Shown here: piece by piece, positions 25,129 through 33,755 of the stretch | Layout of the letters: the number at the start of each line of letters is the position of its first letter | Numbering within the stretch: position 1 is the first letter of the stretch | NCBI RefSeq assembly: GCF_000424325.1 | Contig: NZ_AUJR01000003.1 | Coordinates: 1-64,000 of the forward strand | Length of the DNA stretch: 64,000 nt | Direction: 5' to 3' | From: [Clostridium] clostridioforme AGR2157 | GTDB taxonomy: Bacteria > Bacillota > Clostridia > Lachnospirales > Lachnospiraceae | Made by a program: the position numbers and the translations under genes | Notes under the pieces: model-generated | Database searches by the model: none | Told to the model about the DNA's origin: nothing | The model's input: only the letters and a program-made list of their open reading frames with translations

Positions 25129-25647
25129 ATGTCGGAAGCACAATGGTATGTAGTCCATACCTACTCAGGATATGAGAACAAAGTCAAGGTCGACATTGAG
25201 AAAACAATTGAAAACAGGAACCTTCAGGACCAGATCTTAGAGGTGTCCGTTCCCATGCTCCCTGTGGTTGAACTTAAGAACGGCGTGGAGAAAAAGGCGG
25301 ACAAGAAGATGTTCCCGGGGTATGTGCTCATCAACATGGTCATGAACGATGACACATGGTATGTAGTGCGGAATACCCGCGGTGTCACGGGCTTTGTGGG
25401 TCCGGGCTCCAAACCGGTTCCTCTGACTGAAGAAGAGATGGCCAGCCTGGGATTCCATAGGGAAGAAGATGTCTTAGTCGACTTTGAAGTAGGAGATATG
25501 GTAGTTGTTATCTCCGGTGCATGGAAGGATACTGTAGGGGCCATCAAGGCCATCAATGACAGTAAGAAGACCATTACCATGCACGTTGAGATGTTCGGCC
25601 GCGAAACACCGGTTGAGCTTGGATTTGCCGAAGTCAAGAAGATGTAG
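25129..25647 (+). CDS. nusG: Transcription termination/antitermination factor NusG
   Basis: 172 residues. The NGN domain begins QWYVVHTYSGYENKVKVDIE and contains FPGYVLINMVMNDDTWYVVRNTRGVTGFVG. The C-terminal KOW domain has FEVGDMVVVISGAWKDTVGAIKAI. It binds RNA polymerase and modulates pausing and elongation. The acidic linker usual in some clostridial forms is short. Confidence 0.96.
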   Translation: MSEAQWYVVHTYSGYENKVKVDIEKTIENRNLQDQILEVSVPMLPVVELKNGVEKKADKKMFPGYVLINMVMNDDTWYVVRNTRGVTGFVGPGSKPVPLTEEEMASLGFHREEDVLVDFEVGDMVVVISGAWKDTVGAIKAINDSKKTITMHVEMFGRETPVELGFAEVKKM

Positions 25648-25693
25648 GCGTCCGTTTGTAACACAAGGAATCAGCTTCTGCAGGGCAGGGGCT

Positions 25694-25722
25694 GGTGGGA
25701 GGGACATTCCCGACAATACCAC
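25694..25722 (+). promoter_or_regulatory. L1-protein binding mimic in the rplK leader
   Basis: GGTGGGAGGG ... AATACCAC just ahead of the rplK Shine-Dalgarno copies the L1-stalk signature of 23S rRNA (GGTGGGAGG ... AATACCAC). An internal stem GGGA/TCCC closes the loop. In many bacteria L1 represses its own operon through such a site. Confidence 0.75.
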
Positions 25723-25744
25723 ATAATTTTAGGAGGTGCCTAAG

Positions 25745-26170
25745 ATGGCAAAGAAAGTAACAGGATATATTAAATTACAGATTCCAGCTGGCAAAGCAAC
25801 ACCAGCACCACCAGTTGGACCAGCACTTGGTCAGCACGGTGTCAACATCGTTCAGTTTACCAAGGAATTCAACGCAAGGACAGCAGATCAGGGCGACATG
25901 ATCATCCCTGTTGTCATTACCGTATATGCGGACAGAAGCTTCAGCTTCATCACCAAGACCCCGCCGGCAGCCGTTCTGATTAAGAAGGCCTGCAACATCA
26001 AGACCGGTTCCGGTGTTCCTAACAAGACAAAGGTAGCTGTTCTTAAGAAGGCTGATCTTCAGAAGATTGCAGAGACTAAGATGCCAGACTTAAATGCTGC
26101 CAGCTTAGAGGCTGCCATGAGCATGATCGCCGGCACTGCAAGAAGCATGGGCGTTACCATCGAGGAATAA
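25745..26170 (+). CDS. rplK: 50S ribosomal protein L11
   Basis: 141 residues starting [20 protein letters not shown]. It has the [14 protein letters not shown] loop and the C-terminal rRNA-binding half with [17 protein letters not shown]. Its start at 25745 has AGGAGG at 25731-25736; the in-frame GTG nine bases upstream lies in that Shine-Dalgarno region. It forms part of the GTPase-associated centre. Confidence 0.97.
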   Translation: MAKKVTGYIKLQIPAGKATPAPPVGPALGQHGVNIVQFTKEFNARTADQGDMIIPVVITVYADRSFSFITKTPPAAVLIKKACNIKTGSGVPNKTKVAVLKKADLQKIAETKMPDLNAASLEAAMSMIAGTARSMGVTIEE

Positions 26171-26284
26171 TTTCAAAGAATCATATCTGGGAATTATACC
26201 GAGGAATAATACAATTGGTGCATGAATCCGGAGACACCCGAGCAAGGTTTCCGGGTTGCTAAGGCATTTACCCGTTATATGAAC

Positions 26285-26313
26285 GTGGGAGGGAGATTCC
26301 CCGTCAATACCAC
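26285..26313 (+). promoter_or_regulatory. Second L1-binding mimic, in the rplK-rplA spacer
   Basis: GTGGGAGGGAGATTCCCC ... AATACCAC directly before the rplA Shine-Dalgarno repeats the pattern seen before rplK, with a GGGGA-type internal stem. It suggests that rplA has its own L1 control point. Confidence 0.72.
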
Positions 26314-26328
26314 TAGGAGGTTATTAGA

Positions 26329-27024
26329 ATGAAATCAGGTAAAAGATATGCAGAGGCTATGAAAAACGTAGACCGTGCTGCACTTTATGACATTGCTGAT
26401 GCTATCACATTAGTGAAGAAGAATGCATCCGCAAAATTTGATGAGACTGTAGAGCTTCATATCAGAACAGGATGTGACGGACGTCATGCTGACCAGCAGA
26501 TTCGTGGCGCTGTTGTTCTTCCTCACGGAACAGGCAAGACTGTACGTATCTTAGTATTTGCAAAGGGACCAAAGGCCGACGAGGCTCAGGCGGCAGGTGC
26601 TGATTACGTAGGAGCAGAGGAACTGATTCCGAGGATTCAGAACGACGGCTGGCTGGATTTTGACGTTGTGGTAGCTACCCCTGATATGATGGGCGTTGTA
26701 GGCCGTCTGGGCCGTGTACTGGGACCCAAGGGCTTAATGCCAAACCCAAAGGCCGGTACCGTAACCATGGACGTAACCAAGGCTATCAACGACATCAAAG
26801 CTGGTAAGATTGAATACAGACTCGACAAGACAAACATTATTCACGTGCCAGTAGGAAAAGCTTCTTTCACAGAGGAGCAGTTAGCGGACAACTTCCAGAC
26901 GCTTATTGATGCGATCATGAAGGCTAAGCCAAGCACCGTTAAGGGCGCATACCTTAAGAGCGTTGCCCTGACCTCTACCATGGGTCCCGGCGTTAAGCTG
27001 AACGTTGCAAAGCTGGTGAACTAA
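26329..27024 (+). CDS. rplA: 50S ribosomal protein L1
   Basis: 231 residues. Typical segments are [25 protein letters not shown] (split here as [12 protein letters not shown] and [16 protein letters not shown]), [21 protein letters not shown] and [19 protein letters not shown]. It binds the L1 stalk of 23S rRNA and, by its mRNA mimics, probably represses its own synthesis. It follows rplK by 158 bases. Confidence 0.97.
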   Translation: MKSGKRYAEAMKNVDRAALYDIADAITLVKKNASAKFDETVELHIRTGCDGRHADQQIRGAVVLPHGTGKTVRILVFAKGPKADEAQAAGADYVGAEELIPRIQNDGWLDFDVVVATPDMMGVVGRLGRVLGPKGLMPNPKAGTVTMDVTKAINDIKAGKIEYRLDKTNIIHVPVGKASFTEEQLADNFQTLIDAIMKAKPSTVKGAYLKSVALTSTMGPGVKLNVAKLVN

Positions 27025-27104
27025 TCGATTGCTATAATAAAGTGCTATAAGCACACCCCCCATTCACAGAAGGATGGGGCTTGACATCATTCATACAATA
27101 TGAT

Positions 27105-27250
27105 ATGATACCACAGTATTGAATGCCCTGAGACAGCAGGTACCGTAAGGTGTAAGGCGAAAACGCCTGCCGAGGAACATACAAAACTCTGATTATTTAT
27201 GATGAGATTTTGCGAACCTCTCTGTCTTTATGGCGGAGAGGTTTTTTGTC
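27105..27250 (+). promoter_or_regulatory. L10-type ribosomal leader with intrinsic attenuator
   Basis: The rplA-rplJ gap holds CTGAGACAGCAGGTACCG ... GTGTAAGGCGAAAACGCCTGCCGAGG, the layout of the L10 leader RNA with a kink-turn-like L10(L12)4 site. It ends with a terminator hairpin (AACCTCTC 27215-27222 / GAGAGGTT 27236-27243, then a T-run to 27247). Excess L10-L12 should favour the terminator. The 140 bases between terminator and rplJ show nothing else clear. Confidence 0.82.
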
Positions 27251-27388
27251 CGGTTCTTACAGCTGTCCGTACCCGGTATACCCGGTGCGTCCGGCATGCC
27301 TGGCGCAGGAATCTGGGGACCCGGATTATGAATCGTTCCATGCTATGACGGTTTTCAATGCGAAAATATATAAGGAGGTAAACCATTC

Positions 27389-27889
27389 ATGGCAAAAGTT
27401 GAATTAAAACAGCCGGTCGTAGATGAGATCAAGGCTATGCTGGACGGCGCTGCCGGTGCAGTCATCGTTGACTACCGCGGCCTGACAGTAGAGCAGGACA
27501 CTCAGCTGCGTAAGCAGTTAAGGGAAGCTGGGGTTGCTTACAAGGTATACAAGAATACTTTGATTAAGCGTGCAGCAGAAGGAACAGATTTTGCAGCACT
27601 TGCACCACAGCTGGAAGGACCTACCGCATTAGCAGTTTCCAAAGAAGACGCCACTGCTCCGGCACGCATCTTAGCTAACTTCGCTAAGACAGCTCCAAAA
27701 CTGGAACTGAAGGCATCTGTAGTTGAAGGAACCTACTATGACCAGGCAGGAACCCAGGTTATCGCAACCATTCCATCCAGAGAGGAACTTCTTGGCAAGC
27801 TGCTTGGAAGCATCCAGTCACCGATTACCAACCTGGCCCGTGTACTCAATCAGATTGCAGAGCAGCAGGGTGGAGCCGCAGAGGCATAA
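27389..27889 (+). CDS. rplJ: 50S ribosomal protein L10
   Basis: 166 residues beginning MAKVELKQPVVDEIKAML. It has the DYRGLTVEQDTQLRKQLREA and YKVYKNTLIKRA segments of the rRNA-binding domain and a C-terminal helix carrying the L12 dimer sites (GSIQSPITNLARVLNQIAEQ). It anchors the L7/L12 stalk. A strong RBS (AAGGAGG) precedes it. Confidence 0.97.
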   Translation: MAKVELKQPVVDEIKAMLDGAAGAVIVDYRGLTVEQDTQLRKQLREAGVAYKVYKNTLIKRAAEGTDFAALAPQLEGPTALAVSKEDATAPARILANFAKTAPKLELKASVVEGTYYDQAGTQVIATIPSREELLGKLLGSIQSPITNLARVLNQIAEQQGGAAEA

Positions 27890-27964
27890 TTTTACTGGCA
27901 CAAGCACGGCAATGGCCGCGGCTTGAAACACTAATTATTAAATATTAAACAGGAGGAACATAAA

Positions 27965-28339
27965 ATGGCAAAGTTAACAACCGCTGAGTTTATCGAAGCT
28001 ATCAAGGAATTATCCGTATTAGAACTGAACGAATTGGTAAAAGCATGTGAGGAAGAGTTTGGCGTATCCGCAGCAGCAGGTGTTGTAGTTGCAGCAGCAG
28101 GCACTGGCGCAGCAGCTGCTGAAGAGAAGACTGAATTTGACGTAGAGCTGACCGAGGTTGGTCCTAACAAGGTTAAGGTCATCAAGGTTGTTCGTGAAGT
28201 TACCGGCTTAGGCCTGAAGGAAGCTAAGGACGTAGTTGACGGAGCTCCTAAGGTAGTTAAGCAGGGCGCTTCCAAGGAAGAGGCTGAGGATGTTAAGGCT
28301 AAATTAGAGGCTGAGGGCGCTAAGGTTACATTAAAGTAA
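27965..28339 (+). CDS. rplL: 50S ribosomal protein L7/L12
   Basis: 124 residues. N-terminal dimer domain [20 protein letters not shown], Ala-rich hinge, and the globular factor-binding domain [20 protein letters not shown] ... [15 protein letters not shown]. The following gene is not rpoB, which is the usual neighbour in Firmicutes; a terminator is found instead. Confidence 0.97.
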   Translation: MAKLTTAEFIEAIKELSVLELNELVKACEEEFGVSAAAGVVVAAAGTGAAAAEEKTEFDVELTEVGPNKVKVIKVVREVTGLGLKEAKDVVDGAPKVVKQGASKEEAEDVKAKLEAEGAKVTLK

Positions 28340-28405
28340 TTTTGGACCAGGGCTGATATAATCGGGATTCAGCTGATAAAGGCTGAGGTTGATTTAAATG
28401 CAGAG

Positions 28406-28452
28406 ACCGCTGTGCTGAGACGTGGAGACATGTTGAGGCGCGGCGGTTTTTT
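28406..28452 (+). terminator. Terminator after rplL
   Basis: ACCGCTGTGC (28406-28415) pairs, with two G-U pairs, with GCGCGGCGGT (28438-28447), followed by six T. Confidence 0.78.
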
Positions 28453-28514
28453 GTTGGACCTGCTGTCACTACAATGAATTGAAAATCATAAAGAGGAAAG
28501 AAACCAAACAAAAA

Positions 28515-28528
28515 TGTAAATGCTTACA
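28515..28528. promoter_or_regulatory. Upstream palindromic operator (LacI/cre-like)
   Basis: TGTAAATGCTTACA is nearly symmetrical and differs from the cre consensus TGWAANCGNTNWCA at one position. It lies just upstream of the -35 box of the uxaB-like gene. Confidence 0.65.
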
Positions 28529-28546
28529 AAAATATATACTAAGCTA

Positions 28547-28575
28547 TTGCAAAATGTAAAAAGATGTTGTATAGT
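28547..28575 (+). promoter_or_regulatory. Promoter of the uxaB-like gene
   Basis: TTGCAA (28547-28552), 17-base spacer, TATAGT (28570-28575). It is flanked by two palindromic operators 100 bases apart. Confidence 0.75.
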
Positions 28576-28614
28576 TATCGCAGAAACTTAAAGGAAAAGT
28601 TTTGCCGCTAAAAA

Positions 28615-28628
28615 TGTAAGCACTTACA
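28615..28628. promoter_or_regulatory. Downstream palindromic operator (LacI/cre-like)
   Basis: TGTAAGCACTTACA is a near-perfect palindrome, one mismatch from the cre consensus. It lies in the 5' leader just before the Shine-Dalgarno. Spacing to the upstream operator is exactly 100 bases, compatible with repression by looping or with a roadblock. Confidence 0.7.
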
Positions 28629-28649
28629 AAAATGATGGAGGTAATAATA

Positions 28650-29987
28650 ATGAGTAAAAGTGTAAAAGAGACCGTGATTCAGTTCGGAGAAGGCGGATTC
28701 CTGCGCGGATTTGTGGACTATTTCTTTCACAAGCTCCAGGAGAAAGGGTTATATGATGGAAAAATAGTAGTAGTTCAGCCTATCGAAAAAGGTATGTGCC
28801 AGATGCTCTCGGACCAGAATTGTGAGTATAATCTGTTTCTGCGTGGGATTGATAATGGACAGGTAGTGAATGAGCATACACATGTAACATCTATATCCAG
28901 GGCTTTGAACCCATATACCCAGTATGGAGAATACATTGCATTGGCAGAGAATCCGGACTTAAGGGTGCTTGTATCCAACACTACCGAGGCAGGAATTGAA
29001 TACCTGGGAACAGAGAAGCTGACTGATATGCCTCCAAAATCATATCCGGCTAAACTTACTCAGTTCTTATATAAGAGATATAAAGCCGGCTTAAAGGGAC
29101 TTATTTTGCTTCCATGTGAACTGATTGATGATAACGGGGACAATTTGAAAAAATGCGTTCTTCAGTATGCAGAGCTATGGGAGCTGGAGGATGGATTTAA
29201 AACCTGGCTGGAAGATGAAAATGATTTCTGCAGCACATTGGTAGACCGTATTGTAACAGGATACCCAAGAGATGAGATTGAGGTGCTGACAAAGCAGATT
29301 GGATATGAGGATAAGCTCATAGATACTGCCGAGATATTCCATCTGTGGGTTATTGACGGACACCATGAAGATGAACTTCCATTCCAAAAGGCTGGTTATA
29401 ATATTGTTTGGACAGATGATGTTCATCCATATAAAAAGAGAAAGGTACGTATTCTGAATGGAGGACATACCTCCATGGTGCTGGGGGCGTATCTGTATGG
29501 GCTTGAGACGGTTGGAGAATGCATGAAGGATGATAAGGTGTCTGCATTTCTAAAGAAATGTATCTTTGAAGAAATCATTCCTACAATTGGTGACACGGAG
29601 GATAACCGCAAATTTGGTGCAGCTGTTTTGGAACGTTTCTCTAATCCCTTTATTAAGCACCAGCTGTTAAGCATTGCATTGAATTCTGTCAGCAAATTCC
29701 AGGTGAGGGTTCTTCCGACGATTTTGGAGTACAAAGAAAAGTTCGGCAGCTATCCAAGGGCTCTTACTTTTTCTATGGCGGCATTAATTTCCTTTTACCG
29801 TACAGACAAGGCTAATGATGGGGATGAGATAATGCAGTTTATGAGGACAGCTTCTGTAGAAGAAATTATGAAGCGGGAAGATTATTGGCATGCTAATCTT
29901 AGCGAGATGATCCCCATGGTAGAGGAATATTATGAATTGATTCAGAACAAGGGGATGGCGGAGGCTTATGAAGCTGTATTGAAATAA
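28650..29987 (+). CDS. uxaB: Tagaturonate reductase-like mannitol dehydrogenase family enzyme
   Basis: 445 residues. The N-terminal Rossmann region starts ETVIQFGEGGFLRGFVDYFF with the usual FGxGxFxR pattern. LVSNTTEAGIEY and LLPCELIDDNGDNLKKCVLQ continue the fold. The C-terminal domain has RKVRILNGGHTSMVLGAYLYG, the segment carrying the conserved Lys/Asn/His of polyol dehydrogenases. UxaB reduces D-tagaturonate to D-altronate in galacturonate use; a fructuronate reductase role is the main alternative. No other uronate genes are adjacent. The start at 28650 has GGAGG 9 bases upstream. Paired operators suggest sugar-acid control. Confidence 0.85.
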   Translation: MSKSVKETVIQFGEGGFLRGFVDYFFHKLQEKGLYDGKIVVVQPIEKGMCQMLSDQNCEYNLFLRGIDNGQVVNEHTHVTSISRALNPYTQYGEYIALAENPDLRVLVSNTTEAGIEYLGTEKLTDMPPKSYPAKLTQFLYKRYKAGLKGLILLPCELIDDNGDNLKKCVLQYAELWELEDGFKTWLEDENDFCSTLVDRIVTGYPRDEIEVLTKQIGYEDKLIDTAEIFHLWVIDGHHEDELPFQKAGYNIVWTDDVHPYKKRKVRILNGGHTSMVLGAYLYGLETVGECMKDDKVSAFLKKCIFEEIIPTIGDTEDNRKFGAAVLERFSNPFIKHQLLSIALNSVSKFQVRVLPTILEYKEKFGSYPRALTFSMAALISFYRTDKANDGDEIMQFMRTASVEEIMKREDYWHANLSEMIPMVEEYYELIQNKGMAEAYEAVLK

Positions 29988-30043
29988 TAATTTAAAATTA
30001 TTATAGTCATGGCTTGATGGAGCAGGATATCTGGAGCTATATG

Positions 30044-30093
30044 AACGAGCGTCGCCCATGGAGTGATTTCCGTAGGTGGCGCTCGTTTGTTCT
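30044..30093 (+). terminator. Terminator after the uxaB-like gene
   Basis: AACGAGCG (30044-30051) pairs with CGCTCGTT (30080-30087), extended by CGCCC/GGTGG pairing inside, then TGTTCTTTT. Between here and the next promoter (30095-30358) the DNA is A+T-rich and shows no gene. Confidence 0.75.
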
Positions 30094-30358
30094 TTTGATT
30101 ACAAAGATAACAAAATTATGATGTTCTAATTCTGCTGCTGCTCTTAAATCTGGTGACGTGTATAGATATAAGTGCAATCTACGGGAGACACAACATCTTT
30201 GTAATAATTATGTAAGAAAATGCACAGGTAAAAGTTATGGTATTTTTACGGAATTTATAATATACTAAGTGCGTGTGATGGAGCTGGTTAGCTTTTGACG
30301 GATGGAATTGTCGATATTACATAATTTTGTAGAAAATGCAAAAAATGCAAAAAAACTA

Positions 30359-30387
30359 TTGATAATTTTCCTTATCCGAAGTATAAT
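30359..30387 (+). promoter_or_regulatory. Strong promoter of the right surface-protein gene
   Basis: TTGATA (30359-30364), 17-base spacer, perfect TATAAT (30382-30387). The spacer and -10 are shared with the left copy; the -35 is not. Confidence 0.8.
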
Positions 30388-30755
30388 CAACTCGTAATGC
30401 AAAAAAAGGAATTTCAAAAAGTATTTCAAAAAAAAAGGAGAGTGCATTAATTATGAGAAAGCAGACAAAGTTAGTTGCTGTATTATCAACAGCAGCACTG
30501 CTCGCTATTGGTGCATCCATGACTTCTTTCGCAGCTACAGGATGGGCTGAGGAAGACGGTACTTGGGTATATTACAACAGAGACGGCGAGAGAGCAACCG
30601 ATCAGTGGAAGAAATCCGGTAACAACTGGTATTGGTTAGACAGCAATGGAGAAATGGCTATCGATCAGCTGATTGAGGACGGCGACAACTATTACTATGT
30701 AGACATCAACGGTGTTATGGCAGCTAACCAGTGGGTAGCTATTGACAACGAGGAT
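30366..30755 (+). repeat. Right arm of the ~390-bp near-identical inverted repeat
   Basis: Matches the reverse complement of 19345-19732 through promoter spacer, leader, signal peptide and the first ~100 codons. The two arms flank about 10.6 kb carrying the candidate RNA, mreB, recD2, comF, the ribosomal operon and uxaB. Confidence 0.9.
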
Positions 30756-32177
30756 GCAGGACAGGATAATGAGCCAGACCATTACTGGTATTACTTCCAG
30801 GCAAATGGCAAGGCATTAAAGAATGGCGACAATGCAAAGGTTGCTTTGAAGACAATTAACGGCAAGAAATATGCTTTTGATGACGAAGGCAAGATGCTGT
30901 ACGGTTGGGTTTCTGAGGACAATGCAGAGCGCGTAGACAATACAGACGGCGACGGCTTCAAGGAAGGTACCTACTACTTCGGCGGCGAAGATGATGGCGC
31001 TATGACTGTGGGCTGGCTGCAGATGGATATCACATACGATGAAGCAACCAATGATTATGAGATTGCTCCTGTATTCAACGATGATGAGGATCAGAGCCGT
31101 TGGTTCTACTTCCAGTCAAATGGTAAGAAGGTTCAGGCTAAAGATGGTGATCTCCAGAAGAGCAAGACCATCAATGGCAAGAAATATGAGTTCGACCAGT
31201 ATGGCGCTATGACAGCAGAGTGGTCTCTGGATGTTGAGGCAGCTTCTAAGAATGGTACAAGAGACAGCTACAGCACATCAGCTACCAACAGTGTATCTGC
31301 TAAGTATGCTGAGCAGTGGAGATACTTCAACAGCGTTGAGGATGGTTCCCGCGTAAGCAAGGGCTGGTTTAAGGTAGTAGCAGCTGAGTATCTGAACTAC
31401 GATAAATACAACGATGATGAAGATGCATGGTACTATGCAGACGGAAGCGGCAACCTGTATGCAGGCGAGTTCAAGACCATCAAGGGCAAGAAGTATGCGT
31501 TCCGTAATGACGGCCGTATGATTGACGGACTTAAGTTTATCAAGGATGACGGCAGCGGTTTAGACGTAAAAGCTGACGACGATGACAGCTATCCATTCGA
31601 TGATGAAGACAGATTCAATGAGAACGCACCTAAGCTTAATAAGCTTGGTTACAAGTGCTATTACTTCGGTGATGGAAATGATGGCGCTATGAGAACAAAC
31701 AAGACCACTGTTTCTATTGATGGCGATAACTTCAGCTTCTACTTCGAGAAGTCCGGCGGAAGCAAGGGTGCTGGCCGTACAGGAGAGAAGGATGATAAGT
31801 TCTATCAGTCTGGTAAGCTCTTAAAAGCTGGATCTGAGGAGAAATATCAGGTAGTTAAGGCTGTTGATGATACTGATTCTCTGGGTTACGTAAAACTGGA
31901 TGATGCAGCCGATTTTGTTAAGGATCTTGGCGATAACGTAACATCTAAAGAAGTTACCAAAGAGAATATTGCTAAACTTGGTCTTAACAAGAAGGTTGAC
32001 GACATTAAGGAACTGTATATTATCAACGACGGTAAGGGTATGGACACTGATAAGTACTTCCTGGTAAATACATCTGGTAAAGTGATTGACAACAAGTCCA
32101 AGAACAAAGATGGCAATGACTTCCAGTATGTAGTAGCTAAGGGCGGTAAGATTATTGGTATCTACGTAGAAGATTAA
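30453..32177 (+). CDS. Major secreted protein with multiple cell-wall-binding repeats (right copy)
   Basis: 574 residues, 59 fewer than the left paralogue. It has the same signal peptide and first repeats, then the same repeat types (GKKYAFDDEGKMLYGWV, EGTYYFGGEDDGAMTVGW, AWYYADGSGNLYAGEFKTI). It is acidic and Asp/Lys/Tyr-rich. The C-terminal 110 residues (from about YQVVKAVDDTDSLGYVKL) differ strongly from the left copy, yet end alike (GGKIIGIYVED). Codon choice is narrow (AAG, GAC, GGC, TAC), as in highly expressed genes, and the promoter is near-consensus; both suggest an abundant surface protein. The ligand of the repeats is unknown. Confidence 0.88.
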   Translation: MRKQTKLVAVLSTAALLAIGASMTSFAATGWAEEDGTWVYYNRDGERATDQWKKSGNNWYWLDSNGEMAIDQLIEDGDNYYYVDINGVMAANQWVAIDNEDAGQDNEPDHYWYYFQANGKALKNGDNAKVALKTINGKKYAFDDEGKMLYGWVSEDNAERVDNTDGDGFKEGTYYFGGEDDGAMTVGWLQMDITYDEATNDYEIAPVFNDDEDQSRWFYFQSNGKKVQAKDGDLQKSKTINGKKYEFDQYGAMTAEWSLDVEAASKNGTRDSYSTSATNSVSAKYAEQWRYFNSVEDGSRVSKGWFKVVAAEYLNYDKYNDDEDAWYYADGSGNLYAGEFKTIKGKKYAFRNDGRMIDGLKFIKDDGSGLDVKADDDDSYPFDDEDRFNENAPKLNKLGYKCYYFGDGNDGAMRTNKTTVSIDGDNFSFYFEKSGGSKGAGRTGEKDDKFYQSGKLLKAGSEEKYQVVKAVDDTDSLGYVKLDDAADFVKDLGDNVTSKEVTKENIAKLGLNKKVDDIKELYIINDGKGMDTDKYFLVNTSGKVIDNKSKNKDGNDFQYVVAKGGKIIGIYVED

Positions 32178-32216
32178 TTATAAATAATAAGTCGGTGTAG
32201 TCTGGCTATAAGGGGG

Positions 32217-32265
32217 AAGGCGTTGTGACTGATCTATCGTATTAGTCATAGCGCTTTCTCTTTTT
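32217..32265 (+). terminator. Terminator/attenuator between the right-module genes
   Basis: AAGGCGTTGTGACT (32217-32230) pairs with AGTCATAGCGCTTT (32243-32256) with wobbles, followed by CTCTTTTT. It corresponds in place to the hairpin at 17645-17687. Confidence 0.75.
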
Positions 32266-32325
32266 GATATGGAGGACATGTTACCGTAAAATATAATACA
32301 TAGAATGATTTTCCTGGAGGTATTT

Positions 32326-33480
32326 ATGATAAGAAAAGGAATCCTTATATTGGGGACCGCAATGTTAATAGGTCTGTCAAGCACAATTCCAACATTGGCA
32401 GAGACGGCCCCGTCTATAACAATGGAAAACAGCGGGGCCTACCTTTTTACATGGCGTCCGGTAGATTATGGAAATGGACAGTCATTTGCAATCCTTGTAG
32501 GAGGGAATACCATTAACGAAAGTGATGTCATCTTGAACCGTGGTTACGATTATGGTTATACATTCCAGCCAAACAAGTATTCACGCCCATGGGGACAGGT
32601 TCCTGATTTGGTCAATGCAGGCGGTGTCTGGGCAATACCGGATAACTGGTCATCTCTTCCTGAAGGAATACAACCGACCACCCGCATTGTTTTGCTTACG
32701 AACAATAAAAATTATTCAAGTAATGAGCGTTTTGTTGATGTTGTGCATTTGCCAAACGGAGTTTCTGCTTCTGAGCTGCCTCCTGAGGTCAGAAAATATC
32801 TTATTAATGTGGACGGATCAGATGCAGGAGCATATGACGGAACCATGACTTCAGGATGGGTAACCGAGGGCAATCAGCGGAAATACCGTAAACCGGACGG
32901 CAACTTTGTGGCAGGCGGATGGCTCAGGGTTGATGGTGAATCCTATTATATGAATGATGAGGGTATCATGCTGGTAGATACCGTCACTCCTGACGGGATT
33001 TACGTAAATGCAAAGGGCGAAAAGACTAATTATATGCCGGGATGGAAACAGGACGAAAAAGGTTGGCGCTATCTCATGGGTACGGGCAATTATGCTGCGA
33101 ATACCTGGTTCAAAGATGCAGACGGAAAATGGTATTACTTCAATATAGGAGGATATATGGTAACCGATAAGGAAACTCCTGATGGTTATTATGTAAATGC
33201 TGACGGCGTTTGGGATGGAAATGCCTCCACAATCGTGAATCAAAAGAGCGGCGGGCCTGGCGAAAACAGTGCATCCAATACCTCTCAGGAAGGTTGGGAG
33301 CAATTCGGAGACACTTGGAAATATAAACTGTCGGACGGAAGCTATGTCACGAATGCCTGGAAACAGGATACGGACGGGAAATGGTATTATTTCGGTGGGG
33401 ATTCTCTCATGGTCACCAGTCAGACTACACCGGACGGATATCATGTAGATAAAGATGGCGTGTGGGTTGAGAACGAATAA
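32326..33480 (+). CDS. Secreted protein with cell-wall-binding repeats (right module, second gene)
   Basis: 384 residues. A signal peptide (MIRKGILILGTAMLIGLSST ... LAE) precedes the domain ENSGAYLFTWRPVDYGNGQSF with GGNTINESDVILNRGYDY, shared with the left paralogue. About five wall-binding repeats follow (GGWLRVDGESYYMNDEGIM, GKWYYFNIGGYMVTDKETPD, GKWYYFGGDSLMVTSQTTPD). It is 62 residues longer than the left paralogue because of one extra C-terminal repeat block after a Gly/Ser/Asn linker. The start at 32326 has CTGGAGG six bases upstream. Confidence 0.82.
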   Translation: MIRKGILILGTAMLIGLSSTIPTLAETAPSITMENSGAYLFTWRPVDYGNGQSFAILVGGNTINESDVILNRGYDYGYTFQPNKYSRPWGQVPDLVNAGGVWAIPDNWSSLPEGIQPTTRIVLLTNNKNYSSNERFVDVVHLPNGVSASELPPEVRKYLINVDGSDAGAYDGTMTSGWVTEGNQRKYRKPDGNFVAGGWLRVDGESYYMNDEGIMLVDTVTPDGIYVNAKGEKTNYMPGWKQDEKGWRYLMGTGNYAANTWFKDADGKWYYFNIGGYMVTDKETPDGYYVNADGVWDGNASTIVNQKSGGPGENSASNTSQEGWEQFGDTWKYKLSDGSYVTNAWKQDTDGKWYYFGGDSLMVTSQTTPDGYHVDKDGVWVENE

Positions 33481-33506
33481 ATTTCTCCGATAAAAATTCC
33501 CATGGG

Positions 33507-33660
33507 GAAGCGTCCCAAAGTTTGTGTAAACCTTCAAACTGATGTAAGATAAAATTACTCAGTTTGGAGGTTTTTTTATGGCAAGGAAAAATGATTCACC
33601 ACAAAAAGCAGCTCCGAATGAGAGAACCATTCGACATCAGAAATAAAATAAAAAAATCAT
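33507..33660 (+). mobile_element. Left-end remnant of an IS256-type insertion sequence
   Basis: The segment starts GGAAGCGTCCCAAAGTTTGT, like left ends of IS256-family elements as I recall them. It continues through a 14-base hairpin (33528-33541/33560-33573) with a T7 tract, and an ATG at 33578 preceded by GGAGG. The frame reads MARKNDSPQKAAPNERTIRH and stops at 33646; a similar N-terminus (MARKxx..QKAA) opens IS256-type transposases. The rest of the transposase and the right end are absent. The hairpin probably also ends the upstream surface-protein transcript. Confidence 0.55.
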
Positions 33661-33682
33661 TCGGTTTTCTTGAGTCATAAAG

Positions 33683-33711
33683 TTGCGGAATAATGGGTAA
33701 AATGATATACT
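33683..33711 (+). promoter_or_regulatory. Promoter of the glycan locus (first gene)
   Basis: TTGCGG (33683-33688), 17-base spacer, TATACT (33706-33711), 44 bases before the start at 33756. Confidence 0.65.
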
Positions 33712-33755
33712 GATTAAGTATTTGGAAAAAGAATAAGAAAGAGTAGTGCAAGCCT

